DNA of 64,000 nt from Pseudeuparius sepicola (lineage: Eukaryota; Arthropoda; Insecta; Coleoptera; Anthribidae), in contig OY987303.1 of assembly GCA_963920635.1 (NCBI GenBank), forward strand, positions 44,825,223 to 44,889,222. Direction: 5' to 3'. The notes below the pieces were generated by a model. That model saw only the letters and a program-made list of their open reading frames with translations. It was not told where the DNA came from and searched no databases. Both the position numbers and the translations under genes were made by a program. Positions 11,494 through 23,400 of this stretch are shown piece by piece (the first letter of the stretch is position 1; every line of letters begins with the position of its first letter).

Positions 11494-14400
11494 GTAAGTT
11501 TACAAGAATTTTTTAATTTTAGTTGCTTTTACCACCACTATATTGAATTCTTCGACCTATTGGACGTGAGTGCAAAAATTGAGGATTTTGTCGCGAATGT
11601 GAATTGTATAGTGTAGTGATTTGTACCTACCCACTTTATGTGCGGCCTCCAATTTAAATTTCGTTTTGAATTATGTAACTGAAGAAAAATGGATTTAGGT
11701 AGGTACCTACAATTTATTTTCTTAACACTTAAATATATGGATTCTGAGAGACTCATATTTATTTCCAACTGTTACTTACCTAAACCACAATTTCTGGCCA
11801 CCTAAATATTTCTTAGTTTCGTGCTTCACTTCATGCTAAAAGGGCATAAGCATATTATAGTTTTTCACCGATTACGTTATATGGGAACATGGAGTAGATG
11901 ATTTAAATGCATTATTAAATTTTATAAACTCACTAGTCTATTAAGTTTACTCTAGAAATTGAAAATAATACTTAATCAATTACCTTAGACGTTTCTATAC
12001 TGAGATCAGATAGTATAGAACTAGTGTCTATAGAAAACCAACATATATACTAATAGATATCTCCATTTTAACTCCAATCATCATATTAGTGTTAAAAAAG
12101 GAGTAATGTGTGTTATGATAGGGCTAAAACGATTTGTTCTAATAACACAAAATTTGAGGAGGAAATTAAACATATAAAACATGTTCTTAAGAAGAATAGT
12201 TATCCTATTGAATTTGTTGAGCAAGTTTTTCAGAATTGCCAACAAAATAACAATGCTAATAAAATTAGAGAAATAAATCTGGTGGACCGACCATAAAATT
12301 AAATTATTCCTTATATTCCTGGACTATCAGATAAGCTAAAACGCATAGGCAATCGTTTAATTGTCAGAACAGTGTTTACAACCAAAAATACATCAACATC
12401 GATGCTATTTAAAACGTAAGGTACCTACAAATTTGAAAAATTTGCATTCATAAAATTCTTTGTGAATGGAAAGTTTTACGTTGGGGAGAGTTTATTTTTC
12501 CATTTAACGTTTATTTAAAAGAAATAAAAATTTAATCAGGCAAAATCAAATTTCGAATCCAAAAATATGTGAACACTCTTTTAGTTACAATCATAGGACC
12601 TTGTGGGATAGGTCCAAAATAATTCCCAAAGAAGAAGTAGGAAATAGAAAAATTAAAGTATCAGCATTTATTCTAGGAAATAAGGACAACTGTGTTGCTG
12701 AATGTTCAGTGGAATTCAGTAAAATATTATTGTCAATTATTCAAAGAGAATTTAGTATAGATAATTGAATAGAACACAGGGTACAATATCAGACAGGTTG
12801 CTAGGCTATTGTTTCGGTTGTCATGACATTTCAACTTTACATTTCAACTTTAACCACTTCCTTTCACTTTAACGTGACAACATGATCTTTGAGAAAGGAG
12901 GAAGATTTATTCTCCGAAAGCTCAGAAAATAAATTGGTTGAAATTAGTTTTTGAGTTAACCGTTAAAGTTTCGTTGATTTACTGTTAAGACTATGAATTG
13001 TCCAGGCAACTTGAAAAAGTTGGCTTTTAATAAGTTTGGTGACAAATAACCCAACTAAAAATTAAATGGATCTGTTTGTGCCACAAATAAATTTCCGATA
13101 TAGTCCGTCAGATAGTGACAGAGTTAGATGCCCCATTTTCGCATACAAGCCTCGAAGAGGGTTGAAAAGTACATCGATGTTGAGTAGAATGAAGGGAAAT
13201 TTACGAGTGGCCCCTGGGGATAGCATTATATGGAAAATTCGATTTTTCATTTTTCACAAATCGATTCAATATTTTCACGCAAGCCGTGTGCACTAAATGA
13301 TTAATTATTAGAACCTGGCTTCGGAAAACCAAAGGCGTATTGTATTGTAGGTGGCTAAAGTGTTGAAATAAGGGCGTAATCTTGTAAAAAAATCGAGATT
13401 TTGACCGATTTTTCCACACAAGCCCATCGAAAGTATGAAAACGAATTTCGTCACTAGCCCGAAAAACATATTGGCTTGAGTGGCGCGAATCGATAAGTAC
13501 ATTTTGGGGTCGGAAAATTTAACAGCAATTTTTTTCGATTTTACCATACGTTATCCCCAGGGGCCACTCGTAAATTTCCCTTCATTCTACTCAGCATCGA
13601 TGTACTTTTCAACCCTCTTCGAGGCTTCTATGCGTAAATTTGTCACTATCTGTCGGTCTAATAATATTAAACTACTCTGTTAACTCCACACGATTCAAAA
13701 CCTACAAACTTATTATTGTTTATCCAAAATACACAAAATTTACATTCCGCTTCGGCCTATTATAAGCTCGATAAATTAACCATGCCATTCGTAAGCAAAA
13801 TATTTAAAATTGTTAATCCGTTAGTTATACACTCAAATTCCTTCATCAGAAACAGCAATAATTTTTTAGAAAAAATAAAAGTTAAATATGGTGTACTAAC
13901 GAGAGTTTGGGAAAGTCCAAATAGAAATGAAAAGCTATTTCTAACAGTACCAGAGGTTCTGAAAGCCGTGCACGAAGGCGTTGGAGGTAGACACTTTGGC
14001 ATAAGCAAGACCTCGAATAAAGTTAGAGAGAGGTTTTACTGGGTAAACTCTCGAGAAGATGTCGAAGATTGGTGCCGCCGATGCGAAGAGTTCCTTTTGT
14101 CCTTCTATGTCGCCATCGACATAGAAGGACCGTTCCCAACCAGCGAATCGGGCAACCGTTATGTGTTAGTTGCCATGGACTACTTCAGCAAATGGCCAGA
14201 AGTTTATCCAATCCCCAACCAGTTTGGTGGCGAAAAACCCGATTAAAAATTAAACGGATCTGTTTGCGCCACAAATAAATTTCCGCAAATATTAAAGAAC
14301 GCTGTTAACTCCACACGATTCAAAACTTACGCACTTAATATTGTTTATCCAAAATACACAAAATTGACATTCGGCTTCGGCCTATTGTAAGTTGGATAAA

Positions 14401-17400
14401 TTCACCAAGCCATTCGTTAGCAAAATATTTAAAATTGTTAATCCGTTAGTTATAAACTCAAATTCATTCATCAGAAACAGCAATCATTTTTTAGAAAAAA
14501 ATAGAGAACATCAATTTCCAAATCAGTATATCTTAGCTAGTTTTGATGTGGTTAGTCTCTTTACAAATGTTCCTGTTAACAAATCATTGAAAATTTCCAC
14601 AAAAAGTTAGAAAACGATCAGACTTTAACAGAAAGGACAGATATGAGTTTAGATGCAATGTTGGAACTAACAGCGTTATGTGTTAAAACCACTTACTTTC
14701 AACCAGGAAATTAATTTTATCAGCAGAAATCTTTTATGGCTATGGGACTCGCTATGGGATCTTCTTTATCACCATTCATAATCAATTTATTCATGGAAGA
14801 TTTTGAACAAAATGTGTTGACTGGATATGCTCACCAATCTAATGTTTTAATATTTATTATACGGGAACAAAAAGTAGACGATTCAAATTATTCATTATTA
14901 AATTTTATAAATGCCAAAAATCTTCTATTAGATTACCTTAGAAATAGGAAATAATCATAAATAGTGTAACGCACATAGTCCTATCAAATATGTTCTTAAA
15001 GACAACAGCTATCCTATCGAATTTGTTGAGAAAGTTTTTATGGATTGCCAACAAAATAATGGTAGTTGAATTAGAGAAAGAAATGTGTTGAACCGACCAG
15101 TACATTTCATTACTCCTCATATTCCTGGACCATCAGATAAACTAAAACGCATAGGCAATCTTTTTAATGTCAGAACAATATTTATAACATTAAGATCGAC
15201 GCTAGTTCAAAGAATTTCATTTATAAAATTCCTTGTGAATGTGGAAAGTTAGGAAGGGGAGACCTGTAGACCATTCAACGTTCGTTTAAAAGAACATAAA
15301 AATTATTATATTAGGCAAAATCAAATTACAAAGTCAAAAATATGTGAACATTCTTTTAGCAATAATCATAGAATTTTGTGGGATAGTTCCCCACCAATTA
15401 TCAGAGAACAAACAGGAAATTGGCGGAAAATTAAAGAATTAACTTTTAATTTAGGAAATTCGTGTTGCTAAATGTTCAGTTGAATTCAGTAAAATATTAT
15501 TACCAGTTATTCAAAAAGAGGTTAGGATAGATAATTAGAATAGAAAACAGGGTATATTTCAGACAGGTGGCTAGGTTTAAATCTTTTAATAAATTGTTCA
15601 AAGGTTTAAATTACTCTGACATGCCACTTTGACGTGATATTTGATATTTCTTTGAGAACGGAGAGAGATTTACCCTCCGAAAGCTCAGAAAATTAAATCC
15701 TGGTCCATAGAGCTTCTTAACTTTTACTTTTACCTGATTTTTAAGAAATATTAAATGTTATTGGTCAGTTCAAATCAAGGGACAAATGCTGTTGCTTATT
15801 TCTTAAAAATAAAGTAAAACCAGCCATAAGTTATTGACGTTATTTTTTGAGTTACCGTTAAAAATTTCGTTCTTGTAAAGTTGAATCTCGAGTAACCACT
15901 GACAAAGCGCCAGAGCTTTCTTAAGCAGTGGTTTTTCCTGGCAACTTGAAAAATTTGTCCTTTAATCAGTTTGTTTCAGGTTTCTGTGGATTAAATGGAC
16001 CAGTTTAAGCCACAAAGAAATTTTAGGCAATATAACGTGTTAGTGTTTTAAGCCCAGATTTTGTGGCCAAATAAGACTAGAAAAAATAAATAATAAAATA
16101 ATTATTTTTCAACATTATTAAAAACAAATTAATGTTTACTGTTGCAGCCTAAGCATCTTGCCAAATCATTAAGAAGGATTACTTACTTACAATGGCGGAT
16201 CTAGGCTGGAGTCAAGGGAGGGGCTTCTATTTCCGAATTTTTTAAATAAAATAGAAAACACATTTTTTATTCATTTTATTCATGCTTATTGCTTATTGAG
16301 TATATTTCCGCGCAAGCCCACCCACTTACTTAAGAGCCGTATCAGCAGTATTGCCATGCCAGACATATTTTTTAAGTGCCTACCTTACGGTAGGCACGGG
16401 GGGGGGGGGGGGGCTATAGCCCCTATAGCCCCCCCCCGTAGATCCGCCACTGGCCACTGCTTACTTAGGTATTGAATAATTATAGAGATTTCGTTGATTC
16501 CTTGGACTTTCTGAAAGTCACGATACCTCATGGTCGTTGCAGAGAAGGTTGGCCAATTTTGTGTTTCTACTAGTACCTACCTAATTCATAATTTTATTAA
16601 TTATTCTAACTGAGTGAAAAGTTAATTACAAGGCTAGTTATAAAACAAAAATAGCATTTATGGACGAATGCATTATAAAGTGCTTTGTTCGATACAGTTT
16701 TGGGGCCATAAAAATATACAGGGTGGTTCAGTTTTGACACTTCAACAGGTGATAGAAAACCAAAAAATAACCGCACTTTATTGTATAAACTATATATTTT
16801 TAAGGCCTTATAAAAAAGTTACAGGGTGCGTTAAAGTGGGAAAAAATATGTGGACTTTACTGAATATTTACCAAACTAGTTGAGATATTTAAGTCATATT
16901 TGGTGCACGCTATAACGGCATGGGTTAGCATAAAACCTGATAATATCAAACACCTTAAACAAACAGTGGCGGGGAAGTGAGTAATTAGCACAAAAATAGG
17001 TAATTGTTTGTAGAGAAAAAAATAATCACCTTGTATGGCATGTAAATTTTAATTCTAAACAAAAACGTTCTCTTAGAATTTGTTCATATGTGTCATGGTT
17101 TCATAGCAAATTAGATTTTTTCGTATTATTTCGGGGTATTCCTGAAAATTAACCTAAAAATTCGCTCCATAATAAGTAAGACTCAAAGTAGCAAAAATGT
17201 GTTTTTTACTTTAAATACAGTAACTTGCCCATTCAATGTTTTTCTTTTCAAGATACAGAGCGTAACATTAATTTTATCTTCCTAAAATGTTTTAGACCCT
17301 CTATCTTCAAAAGTATATAGCCTTAAATAGATAAGTTTATTGAAAAAAGTTACTTTATTTGAAGTAATAAACACATTTTTTTCTGCTTTGAGTCTTACTT

Positions 17401-20400
17401 ATGGAGCGGATATTTAAGTTCATTTTTCAGAAATACCCTAAAACAATACGAAAAAATCAAATTTGCTATGAAACCATGACACATATGAAAAAATGCTCAA
17501 ACAACGTTTTTGTTTACAATTATAATTTACATACGAAATTAAATACATTTTATTGTTATACAATAGGTCATTCATTTTTTTTCTAAAAACAATAATTGTA
17601 ACTAACTACCCACTTCCTAGCCACTGGTTGTTCAAGGTGTTTGATATTAACTGGTATTATGCTAACCCATGCGGTTAATAACGTGCAGCAAATATGACTT
17701 AAATACCTCAACTAGTTTGGTAAATATTCAATAAAGCCCTCATATTTTTTCCAACTTTAACACCCTGTAACTTTTTTATAAGGCCTTAAAAATATATAGT
17801 TTATACAAGAAAGTGCGGTTAACCATAGTTATTTATCTGAATAATCATACCTACTATATATACTATATATCGTTAGGAAGCTCTAAAAATGCCTGATTTT
17901 TTAAGACCATGGCCAACTATGGTTTCTGTTTAAAAAATCACAAGTTTGTGTCATATCTCGAAAATGACAGCTGTCACGGAAAGTAGAACATGACAACCGC
18001 ATTGGGGACACAAATCCCTCCAACTTTGGTATTCACACTTTTCATCTAAAATCAGAAACAACGAAGCTAGACGGATTAGATTAAATCGCTAATATTTCGT
18101 TTTTTCAAAAAATCTAGTAAACCATGACTTTTTCAAAAAATCAACAAGACGCGTTAGATTGGGCCCACAAAATGGCAATTCTTTCCCCATTTAACCTTTC
18201 TTCTATCTCCGCTAGTTTCCGAGATCCCCATACTGATCATAAAAAAACCCACCCTGTATAATGTTTCCCTCTACACTGAAGTTTCTTTTTATAACTCATG
18301 CGGTTTATTTTCCTCACGGGCACATGGTTTTTAAATCTCGCCAAGGCCAACTAATAGAAAAAATCGTGCAATATTGACTTAGGTACTTTAGTGACGATTT
18401 CTGAGCTTTTATTGACGATTTGGAGACTCTAGACTCTAATGCCGTTTTCGAAGAAATTATTCTTAATGTTATAATCGTCATATTATTGTCCACCAAGCAT
18501 GCAAGCTCGCTTGGCATAAAACAGACTTGTCAACAAATTTAGGCTGCATGTAATTGCTTACTTTTTGGACAATTCAAAAAATGTCAAAAAATTTAGGCTG
18601 CATGTAATTGCTTACTTTTTGGACAATTCATGAATTCATTTTTAGTTGGCTAAGATCTTATTACACAAAAAATGGTCAAATTAATCAATACTAAAATGTC
18701 ATGTCGATGCAGTGAATGCATATGCACTCATTTTTTCTACTAAACAATCCATTTTTCCTTTGTTTATGAATGTATTTTCTTCGGGTGGCTATACCCAAGT
18801 AGCTTTTTTAGTGGGCGCCACGTAACGACCACTACCGTAGAAACTTTAAAGTGTTTATCACTAGTGGCCGACACGTTATTGGAACCTCTCTATAACGTGG
18901 CTGCCACCAAAATGGGGAACAATTTTTGAGTGGCTGCCACGTTGCCACCACGCTTTTGCAACTTATACCGTTACCCTCCAGCAACGTGGCACTTACATGG
19001 CAAAAACGTGGGCGCATATAGTGGCAGCCATCTATGAGGCCACCTACGTGAAACTTGGCTACTTGCCTTTTTCTTTTCCATGTCACTCTGTCTCTCTCGT
19101 TCAACTTGTTTAGGTCCATACTCCATACATTATTATGTCCTGCTGCCTTTCTCCCACTAACTCGAAATTACTGAGATTGAACGTCAATCGGGAATATAAC
19201 TACTATGAGTATTTATTTTATTTTAATGTAATTAGGAGATTGGGATAAAAACAAAATGATTTCAAGTTTACTGTCAAACATAGACGTTATAGCTCGAAAT
19301 ATGAGCACGCCCTCCCGCAATATTCAATATTTTCAAAAAATAAGATAAAATGTCAGGAGCACATTTTTTTAAACATATCTACCTACATACCTAAAACAAT
19401 TTTTTTATTATTCATGGTTACGTAAAACCAATAATTACTTACTAATATACTACATTTTAATGAAGAATTGACGAGAAATTAATTTTTATTCAGTAGCCTG
19501 TTCATTTTGTCATAATGGCGGCATAATTATCATTCTTAAATATGGCGTCTTGTCTAAAATATAACTTTAAAGTGATTTCCACATACATTTGCGTAGGTGT
19601 TTGTTACTTGATCTTAGTGGCCGTATAGTGGCGGAAACTGTGTTATTCCACTTCATAGTTACTTTCATTATTTGAAAGTGGCGGCCACGGCGTCACTGAC
19701 ACCACTGCAGCCACCATCATCTCTACACGCGCGAGTGTTAATTTCCATAACCTCAAAATTTAGGGAACAAAGCATTCGCAACGACTATTAAAATTCAAAT
19801 TCTTTATTTCGTTTTAAGATACTTACTTAAGCATAATAAGACAAACAGGCATTTACAAGTACATATTTTACATTTAATTAAAATCTCGAAATAAATTTAC
19901 AATAATAAATCCACAATAACAAACACTTATTTAGGCGAAGGTTTTATTCAAGAATTCGTCCACAGAGTAAAAAGCATTGAGTAGCAAAAATTACTTAATA
20001 GTTTTTGAATTTTGGAAGTGGCAGCTCAAAGTAGGTACGGTGGTAGCTTGTTAAAGATTCTTATCCCTAAGAAGTTTACACTGCTGTGACACTTCACTTA
20101 CACTATACTCTTATTTAAATCGCACACATCGAATAATTAATTCAAAGAATGAAAACTAAATCTCACTGCACTACAATCACCATATTGACACCGCGTTAGC
20201 AAAAATATGCACGCACATACAGCAAGGAAGCCTCACTTGATAGTGACGATCACTACAGAGTGAATTTTGATGGTAATGATAACTTTGTAGTGGCTTTGAT
20301 GTCATATTTGAACGTGAAAATCTCTTCTACAAGTGGCAAAAACTTGGCGATGACCACTAGTTATCACCAACAAGTTTCGCCACTTTCAAGGTTTAGTAGA

Positions 20401-23400
20401 GGTGACCAAAACGTGGCCGCCACTATCACGCGAGTGCTAAAGTTGTCGCCACTTCTAAGATATATTTTAGTGATACAGTTTCGTCGCCGCCACTTCCATT
20501 TTCCACTTTGAAAGTATAAGAACTTTAAGGTGATTTTCGGTAGTAATCACGACGTTCCAAACACCTCAAGCACCAATAAAAAGTTATGAAACTATATAGT
20601 GACTATTAGCGGTGAAATTGACGTGATTACCACCATTTTCGTAGAAAATAAAGTAAATCTTACTGCAAAGTTGTAGATTTAGTGGTGATTACGTAATGGC
20701 CACTCGGTAGAAGTGGCGATATAAGTTTTCATCACTACGATGCTACTTGGGTACTGTCTATAATCTAATTTTCTGTAGGTATTGGATATCAAGTGGCTCT
20801 TGCTTTAGCATCCCGAGGATGCAGGATCATAATCGCTGACGTGGCAGATAGTACAAAGGCAAAAGAAGAAATTATACGTGAAACTGATAATATAAACATA
20901 TTAACAAAACAACTAGACTTGTCGTCTTTGGAAAGTGTTCGAGAGTTTGCTGGTGAAATCAAGAAAACCGAGAAAAAAATTGATATTTTAATCAATAACG
21001 CAGGAGTAGGTTACGGATCTAGTGTATTGATGATTAATTTTTTTGGGCATTTCTTGTTAACGCACCTTCTTATTGGTGAGTAAAAACTCGAATTATTAGT
21101 AGTTTCTATTTAGTTACAAGGAGCATTAAAATGTTACTCCGATTACGCTCCTTTAAAATTAATACTTATTGTCAGACTTTGGCACATATTTGTTAATTGT
21201 ATAGCACAAAAAACTCAGCTACTGTGTATTTATTTCCAACATGAAATCAATGTAAACATTTGCGGGTCGTTTGGATGACATGACATGGCCGCATTTTTCC
21301 GTCTCCTATACGGCTAGCGCAACCGAGTGCGCTAATCGTGTAGGAAACGGATGCGAGACCTGCATCTCCGTTCCCTAAGGGGTTAGCGCACCATATGTAT
21401 TAATTATTAACCCGGGCGCACATTGAGACGCAGACGACGCAGTTGACGCAGCGCAGCGCAGGGCAGTTTTTTGTGTTACATTGAATTCAATCGAGGCGCG
21501 CAAATTGAGACGCAGCGCAGGGTAACGTAGAACTGCGTCACGTGAAGCCTGCCCGACTCAGTGTTTAGTACACAGTTTTCTGCGTTGCACGTGGAGCAGG
21601 TTACTTAAAAAAACAAATTAAATAAAAAATAGATTAAAAAGTAATTTAGATTCAGAAAACTCTATTGATAAATTGAATTCGCAATGGCTCGTCCTTTTTC
21701 CTAAATATTTACTTCTATAAAAAGTTTTTCTCCTTTTTGATACATCGTGAAGTAATAGTTATTTATGTACCAAGGCACTGAAGTTCAACTTTTTATGACT
21801 CATGTGGAGTTTAGTTGCTGAGGCCTCTGGCCGAGGCAAATAAACCACATGAGTCATAAAAAGAACTTCAGTGCCGAGGTACATATTATATTTTTCTTGA
21901 AATTGGAAAAAAAAATGTTTTATTAGGCAAGACAATAATAATAAGGGATCACCCGTCCACGAACCGACTACGTGCGGCGTTGCTTGACTTTACCGATTGC
22001 TCTACCTAGTTAGTTTTTTTAAGTTAGTTAGTTACAACATCTCTTTATTTCCAACTAAATTAGACAAGGGTGTTAATTTACTGTCTTGCTTTACAATGCG
22101 CTTTGTTGCTCTTGCTTGACTACCGGCGCGGACGCAGCCGGGGGGGCAGATGGTCGGGCCCCGAGTATTCACCCTCTTTATATTCCTTATAGGTACGGGG
22201 AGAACCGGTCAGAGACTTAACCCTCCTGATAGGTGGTGGCGGCATGGAGTATACTACGTGGCGGAGTACTGTTTAGTAAATATAATAATCTTTTATAATT
22301 TAGACAGGAAAAACGTTATTAAAAAACCTGCTTAACAACAATATAGGGCCAAAGGCTCTAGGATATATACAAACTACTTGTTTTTGTAGTGGGCCACTCC
22401 CACGACTCTCGCGCAAGCGATCGCACCGGTTAGAGCGTTGGGTGAAGATTTAAAAAGAGAATCTACGCCCATGGAACAGCGTGCCGATTTAAAAACATCT
22501 CCGGAGCCCGCTGGCACCCTCTACATTCCGGACCAGAAATTAAAGCGGATCGATATCGAAAATCTTCTGGCATCTTCGCCGGAGCCATCTTGCGGCTAGC
22601 GGAAGTAACAATTATTCACAGTCGGTGTCGCTGACTCGAAAGCAAAGTCTAGAAAACAGCACACTGTTTTCTGGGGTATACTGGGATAGCTCGGTGGGAA
22701 TTACAGATGGGACATTTCGAGTCTGGCAATATCTTGATTTTGACTTTTGACAGGGTTTTACTTGACATTAAGCCCTGGGAATTGGGCCTGGAGAAAGTGA
22801 AAGGTTAGAAAGCGATTTTGTGCGAATTTTGGAGCTGAAAGAATATTCTTGGGCAGTGACAGTAATCTGACAAGTTTATTTGTGATTTTTGAAGGCTAAA
22901 CAATAAAGGTGGTAACCAAGGTAACGAGTTTGGACTGTGATTTTTGAGATTCATTACAATATTATTTGCCCCTTTCACTGCTCCCTTTCGCGACCAGAAA
23001 TTTACTTGGGGAAAGGACCCGCCCAAATACACTTATTAAACAGGGGTATCATTCCATCCTTTTCCCTTAAGAGAAATCGTATATTACATCAACCACACAC
23101 GAGCAGAAAATACAGACACAAAATTTTATATTTCCAGCTCCATAGATGGTGTTTATTTTCAACGGGTACGTTGGGATCTATAGTAAACCCTAGAGCTGCG
23201 GGCGAGACTTCGAATTTTTTTTAGCCTTGAAACTCTTTTTACACATTGTGAAACTATTGACTAGTGGGGGACTATTATTATTGCCAAAACAAATAACATA
23301 CAGTGTGTCCAACTTTAAAACTGTACAAATCCGTAAAATCTTCATTTTTGGAGACAATCGCCCAAACTTTTTTTTGTTTGAAAGGCCTTCAAAAAGCGCT

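Larger units (their letters stand above)
11865..16060 (+). mobile_element. Penelope-like element fragments in tandem, with insertions (SDR intron 1)
   Basis: At least two degraded Penelope-like copies lie head to tail. Pieces are an RT end and 3' part (11.87-12.96 kb), a start reading MDLFVPQINFR (13.07 kb) broken by a MITE, an RT part (13.66-13.9 kb) fused to a gypsy integrase piece, a second start (14.25 kb), RT (14.3-14.95 kb) and endonuclease/3' part (15.0-15.7 kb). The 3' words CTCCGAAAGCTCAG recur near 12915 and 15677. The tandem head-to-tail layout is typical of this class. Confidence 0.8.

Noticed and set aside
21946..22008. A true tRNA or 5S rRNA gene
   Set aside because: No complete tRNA fold or full 5S length is present and an ATT tail follows; best read as a SINE end.
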